This document shows, piece by piece, positions 35,720 to 40,593 of a stretch of DNA of 40,593 nt. Every line of letters begins with the position of its first letter. The first letter of the stretch is position 1. The stretch lies in contig NZ_JARANY010000025.1 of the NCBI RefSeq assembly GCF_029889885.1, forward strand, positions 1 to 40,593, written 5' to 3'. Both the position numbers and the translations under genes were made by a program. This DNA is from Chromohalobacter sp. 296-RDG. GTDB lineage: Bacteria > Pseudomonadota > Gammaproteobacteria > Pseudomonadales > Halomonadaceae. The notes under the pieces are model-generated. The model did not search any database. It was not told the origin of the DNA and worked only from the letters and a program-made list of their open reading frames with translations.

Positions 35720-36601
35720 ATGCCAGCCAACGCTACGCAGGCAGACGACAATACACTCCACGGTTTGATCGATCTCGAGCGCTATCCCATCGACCAGTTG
35801 GATGGCGAGCGCGGCCGGACCCTCGTCGAAGAGTGCCGTGCCCAGCTCGGCGAGGACGGCTGCGTGGTGCTCAAGGGCTTCGTACCCGATGAGGCCCTGA
35901 CACGGCTCGAACGCGAGACCGAGCGACTCTCGCCGGAAGCGCATTACAACCAGACCGAAACCAATCCCTACAATAGCGACGGCGACCCCAGCCTGCCGGC
36001 CTCGCACCCCAAGAACCGCTTCGGTGACCGTACCAACGGCTTCGTCGCCGGGGATCGCATCGGCGCCGATACCATCATCCGCCAAGTCTACTCGCATGCC
36101 GGCTTCCAGCGCTTCATCGCTAGCGTGGTAGACATGGAGGAGATTCACCAGTACGCCGATCCGCTGGCCGACCTGGTCGTCAACGTGCTGCGCGAAGGCT
36201 GCCAGCATCCGTGGCATTACGACACCAACGAATTCATCGTCACCATGATGACGCGCCAGTCCCACGGCGGCGGTCGGTTCGAGTACGCACCGGGCATCCG
36301 TAGCCCCGAGGGCGAGAACTTCGAGGGGGTCGAGAAGGTCATCGACGGCGACCGCTCGCAGACCAAGTCGCTGGATCTCCAGCCGGGCGATTTGCAGATC
36401 TTCTTCGGCCGTTACTCGCTACACCGCGTGACGCCGGTGGAAGGCGACCGCGAGCGCCATACCGTGATCTTCGCCTATGCCAAGGAGCCGGGCTTCATCG
36501 GCCGTCCCGAGCGCGCCAAGCGCATCTTCGGGCGCATGGCGCCGGTGCATGAGCGCTTGCTGGAAGAAGGCATGCAGCGCAGCGACAGCCTGGCCGACTG
36601 A
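35720..36601 (+). CDS. Fe(II)/2-oxoglutarate oxygenase, PhyH superfamily, HalD/ArpA-like
   Basis: Cytoplasmic oxygenase of 293 residues, double-stranded beta-helix fold. Iron ligands read as His166 and Asp168 in HPWHYDTNEF and His235 in YSLHRVTPV; Arg246 is placed to bind 2-oxoglutarate. The stretch HGGGRFEYAPGIRSPEGENFEGV is shared with the HalD/BesD amino-acid halogenase group, but those have Gly where this has Asp168, so this should hydroxylate, not halogenate. It is not EctD: the ectoine hydroxylase signature is absent. AGGAG lies before ATG 35720. It leads a unit with an M24-fold protein and a semialdehyde dehydrogenase, suggesting oxidative attack on a small zwitterion. Substrate unknown. 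Confidence 0.8.
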   Translation: MPANATQADDNTLHGLIDLERYPIDQLDGERGRTLVEECRAQLGEDGCVVLKGFVPDEALTRLERETERLSPEAHYNQTETNPYNSDGDPSLPASHPKNRFGDRTNGFVAGDRIGADTIIRQVYSHAGFQRFIASVVDMEEIHQYADPLADLVVNVLREGCQHPWHYDTNEFIVTMMTRQSHGGGRFEYAPGIRSPEGENFEGVEKVIDGDRSQTKSLDLQPGDLQIFFGRYSLHRVTPVEGDRERHTVIFAYAKEPGFIGRPERAKRIFGRMAPVHERLLEEGMQRSDSLAD

Positions 36602-36696
36602 CGAGGAGCTTGAACGGCTAGGTAGAACGACTCCTCTGGTCGCTTTCGCCGACGCCTCGTCAAGTATATGCACCCCGATTTTCCCAAGGAAACACC

Positions 36697-37980
36697 ATGA
36701 GCATCGTCGATTTCGAAAACCTGACCGATCACGAACCCAACGCCATTCCGGTGGTGCCTTCCAGCCCGATGGCCAACGGCGACAGCATTCCCACCGCCTT
36801 CGACCCGGTCCAACTGCGCGCCGGCCGTCTCGAGCGTCTACGCGCGATGATGGCCGAGCAGGGCTACGCCGCGCTGGTACTTTTCGATCCGTACAACCAG
36901 CGCTACGCTACCGGCTCGCGCAACATGTTCGGCTATTTCCTGCGCAACTCCACGCGCTATATCTACGTGCCGCTCGAAGGCCCGGTGATCCTATTCGAAT
37001 ATCCGGGCAGTGCCCACGTCTCCACCTGGTTGGAGACCATCGACGAATCGCGCACCTCCAAGGTGGTGTGGTCCGCCGTCAACCAGCGCGACAACATGTC
37101 CTCCGACCCGTTCGGCATCGAGATCGCCGAGTTGATGGAAGAGCACGGTAAGGGCAACAAGAAGATCGGTCTCGACCGCTGCATGCTAAACCTGGCGCGC
37201 TCGCTGGAAGCCCAGGGGCTGGATGTCTATGACTGCATGCAGGACACCCTGCATTGCCGGCGTATCAAGACACCGGAAGAGATCGCCTGTCTGGCCCAGT
37301 CGATGGCCGGCAGCGAAGCCGCTGTGTCCGCAGTGGAAGCCGCCATCAAGCCCGGCGTCACCGAGAATGAGCTGTTCGCCATCATGTACGGCGATGTCAT
37401 CCGCCAGGGCGGCGAGTTCATCGAGACGCGGCTGCTGTCCTCCGGCCCGCGCACCAACCCCTGGTTCAACGAAGCCAGCAACCGAGTGGTGCGTCCTGGC
37501 GAGTTGGTGGCGCTGGATACCGACACCATCGGCTGCCACGGCTACTATTCCGACTTCTCGCGCACCTTCCATGTCGGGCCGGGCCGCCCCAGTGCCTATC
37601 AGCAGAGCCTCTATCAGATGGCCTATGACCAGGTGCACCACAACATGTCGATCCTCAAGCCGGGCATAAGCTACCGCGAGATTGCCGAAAACGCCTGGAA
37701 AATTCCCGAGCGCTTTTTCGACCGTCGCTACCCCTCGGTCATCCACGGCGTGGGCATGCACGGCGAGACTCCGCTGGTCGCCCACCACATGGACTTCGAC
37801 CGCTTCTCCAAGGACGGCGTCCTCGAGCCCGGCATGGTGGTCTCGGTGGAAAGCTACATCGGCGAGGTCGACGCCGCCGACGGCGTCAAGCTCGAAGAAG
37901 AAGTGCTGGTGACCGAGACCGGGATCGAGAAGCTGTCGCGCTATCCGTTCGATGAGGCCTTACTGGGCCGCCAATTCTGA
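36697..37980 (+). CDS. M24 (pita-bread) fold metalloenzyme, DddP-like
   Basis: Cytoplasmic protein of 427 residues with a creatinase-type N-domain (about 40-195) and an M24 catalytic domain (about 200-420). Likely metal ligands Asp274, Asp276 (LDTDTIG), Asp286 (YSDFSR), His350 (IHGVGMHGE), Glu385 and Glu400 have intervals 2-10-64-35-15, the same as I recall for the DMSP lyase DddP (295, 297, 307, 371, 406, 421). Other shared blocks are GGEFIETRLLSSGPRTNPWF and YPFDEALLG. The position matching the proposed DddP base Asp377 is Gly356, so DMSP cleavage by the same route is doubtful. AAGGAA precedes ATG 36697. A peptidase or amidohydrolase role is the alternative; ectoine hydrolase DoeA is less similar. 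Confidence 0.75.
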   Translation: MSIVDFENLTDHEPNAIPVVPSSPMANGDSIPTAFDPVQLRAGRLERLRAMMAEQGYAALVLFDPYNQRYATGSRNMFGYFLRNSTRYIYVPLEGPVILFEYPGSAHVSTWLETIDESRTSKVVWSAVNQRDNMSSDPFGIEIAELMEEHGKGNKKIGLDRCMLNLARSLEAQGLDVYDCMQDTLHCRRIKTPEEIACLAQSMAGSEAAVSAVEAAIKPGVTENELFAIMYGDVIRQGGEFIETRLLSSGPRTNPWFNEASNRVVRPGELVALDTDTIGCHGYYSDFSRTFHVGPGRPSAYQQSLYQMAYDQVHHNMSILKPGISYREIAENAWKIPERFFDRRYPSVIHGVGMHGETPLVAHHMDFDRFSKDGVLEPGMVVSVESYIGEVDAADGVKLEEEVLVTETGIEKLSRYPFDEALLGRQF

Positions 37981-38035
37981 TCCGGTGCGACACCCCGATA
38001 CCGCGAACACGACCCAAGGTTGGAGTCATCCCTAG

Positions 38036-39526
<1,491 letters not shown>

Positions 39527-39546
39527 CGTTGCTCTGCGCCTTGCGT

Positions 39547-39570
39547 CCGCCCATCCTTGGTGATGGGCGG
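39547..39570. terminator. Hairpin after mmsA
   Basis: CCGCCCATC (39547-39555) pairs perfectly with GATGGGCGG (39562-39570) around a 6-base loop, 20 bases after the mmsA stop, between convergent genes. The following TACTGCTTC is only partly T-rich. Confidence 0.6.
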
Positions 39571-39665
39571 TACTGCTTCGATTCTCTAGAGCGGCACTCG
39601 CCGTATCGTTTCTTACCACTCTAGGCGCGCCCCTGCGCTTCTAGTGCTTTATATCAGGCACCGAG

Positions 39666-40547
39666 TCAATTCCCGAGCATTTCGTTCACGCGCTCGCGGT
39701 TATCCTCGATCCATGCGGCGGCGGAATCCTCGAATGGGACGTCGTCATTCTCGTACGCGGCCATCATCGCTTCCAAATCGGCCACGCTAATGTGCCACTG
39801 GGACATGATGTCGTAAGCACGCGGATACTTGTCTTCGATGCCTTTATAGGAAAGCACGAAAACGCTGTCATACTTGAAGTGTTCTTCCGTATCTTCCAGG
39901 AACTTCAAGTCGTATTGCGAGAACATGGAGTGCGGGCGCCAGCCAGTGATGATAAATGGCTCCTGCTTGGGCACCTTGTCTTTGATTACGCCCATCATGG
40001 CAGCTTCGCTGGTATAGGCAAGCTGGTACCCATCGAGGTCATAGTCTTCATCTGCCATCACCTGCTCGGAGAGGTCGACGATGCCCGCTCCGGCGCCAAT
40101 GGTTACTATTTGGCCGCCGAACTTCTCTGCCTTGCCCGCCAGATCTCCGATTGTCTCTTCTTCGACATAGGCAGGAACCACCCAGCCTAGCGGTACGTTT
40201 TCATAGCTGGTGGCGACTTTCTGCAGATCATCTTGGTATTCACTCCACAGTGCCTGCTCGGTGTAGGGCAGCCAGGCGTCCATGAAGAAATCGACCTGCT
40301 CGGCTTGCATGCCTTGGAAGATCGCTGGTTGAGCAAGCAGCTTCTTTTCGACGTTGTAGCCTGCCTCTTCCAGGATCAGTTCGGCGATGGCCGTTGGTGC
40401 TTCGGTACTAGTCCAGGCCGGCATACCGAAAGTGATGGTCGTGTCCTCGACCCCTTCAGCGACCAGCGGACGCTGATCGGTGGCATGGGCACCTGCAGCG
40501 ATCAATGTAGAAGTTAGCAACGTCGTGGAGACGGTTATTAATTTCAT
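39666..40547 (-). CDS. Glycine betaine-type (OpuAC/ProX) ABC binding protein
   Basis: Periplasmic binding protein of 293 residues, OpuAC family, with a signal peptide ending near AHA-TDQ (about 22). Aromatic residues that could form the cation cage for a quaternary ammonium or sulfonium group are Trp45 (MPAWTS), Trp92 (MDAWLPYTE), Trp122 (GWVVPAY) and Trp203 (GWRPHSMF). ATG 40547 follows GGAAAG. No permease or ATPase gene is in view; they may lie beyond the right edge. It converges on mmsA, so it is close to the oxygenase/DddP-like unit but not in its operon. Ligand could be betaine, choline, DMSP, carnitine or similar. Confidence 0.85.
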   Translation of the reverse strand: MKLITVSTTLLTSTLIAAGAHATDQRPLVAEGVEDTTITFGMPAWTSTEAPTAIAELILEEAGYNVEKKLLAQPAIFQGMQAEQVDFFMDAWLPYTEQALWSEYQDDLQKVATSYENVPLGWVVPAYVEEETIGDLAGKAEKFGGQIVTIGAGAGIVDLSEQVMADEDYDLDGYQLAYTSEAAMMGVIKDKVPKQEPFIITGWRPHSMFSQYDLKFLEDTEEHFKYDSVFVLSYKGIEDKYPRAYDIMSQWHISVADLEAMMAAYENDDVPFEDSAAAWIEDNRERVNEMLGN

Positions 40548-40554
40548 GTGCTTT

Positions 40555-40569
40555 CCACAGTATCTGTGG
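40555..40569. promoter_or_regulatory. 15-bp palindrome before the betaine-type binding protein
   Basis: CCACAG-TAT-CTGTGG, a perfect 6-bp inverted repeat, 8 bases upstream of the start codon and partly covering the ribosome binding site (GGAAAG on the minus strand). It could be an operator, or an mRNA hairpin that limits translation. Confidence 0.45.
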
Positions 40570-40593
40570 CCAAACTCGCCCTGATCACTGCTC

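Noticed and set aside
35720-36601. Calling the oxygenase ectoine hydroxylase EctD
   Set aside because: The EctD signature around the iron site is missing, no ect genes are near, and the HalD-like block HGGGRFEYAPG fits better.
36697-37980. Naming the M24 protein dddP or doeA outright
   Set aside because: DddP's proposed catalytic Asp is Gly here, and ectoine hydrolase similarity is weaker, so no symbol is given.

Overview
The window reads as chromosomal DNA of a GC-rich, halophilic gammaproteobacterium, most likely Halomonadaceae (Chromohalobacter/Halomonas type). The support is gene content and sequence style: a pseudomonad-like GltR/GtrS-GtsABCD glucose module, EpmC, Uup, SlyA, FadBA, acidic exported proteins, a betaine-type binding protein and TRAP transport. 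No phage, insertion sequence, CRISPR array, tRNA or rRNA gene was seen. The assignment to family is inference.

Layout. 1-402: two strong terminators of an upstream unit. 403-7176: two-component system plus a complete sugar ABC transporter (gltR, gtrS-like, gtsA, B, C, D). 7252-9360: rlmM, tusA and a conserved unknown. 9528-16364 (minus strand): dctB-dctD regulators followed by a TAXI-type TRAP receptor and a fused TRAP permease, with a sigma-54 promoter and tandem dyad enhancer sites in the gap. 16466-22604: MATE pump, epmC, a small protein that looks like a worn-down exonuclease, tatD, uup with a coupled 18-codon leader frame, and a universal stress protein. 22701-24951: a membrane-anchored unknown, slyA with its own operator, and a DUF2914-type membrane protein. 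25268-28656: fadB-fadA with a PsrA-like box and a strong terminator. 28887-29489: Yip1-domain membrane protein.

29613-34678 is a malonate utilisation locus: a divergent GntR/FCD regulator (matR), then matA (malonyl-CoA decarboxylase), matB (malonyl-CoA synthetase) and the MadLM malonate:sodium carrier. A perfect 16-bp palindrome overlaps the start region of a promoter with a consensus -35 box.

34714-40547 is the most intriguing part: a LysR regulator diverging from a three-gene unit (a HalD-like Fe(II)/2-oxoglutarate oxygenase, an M24-fold protein with the full metal-ligand spacing of the DMSP lyase DddP but lacking its proposed catalytic Asp, and a CoA-dependent malonate/methylmalonate semialdehyde dehydrogenase), followed by a convergent glycine-betaine-type binding protein. 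Together with the adjacent malonate genes this suggests import of a C3 onium osmolyte (DMSP, beta-alanine betaine or similar) and its breakdown through malonate semialdehyde to acetyl-CoA. The substrate is not shown by the sequence.
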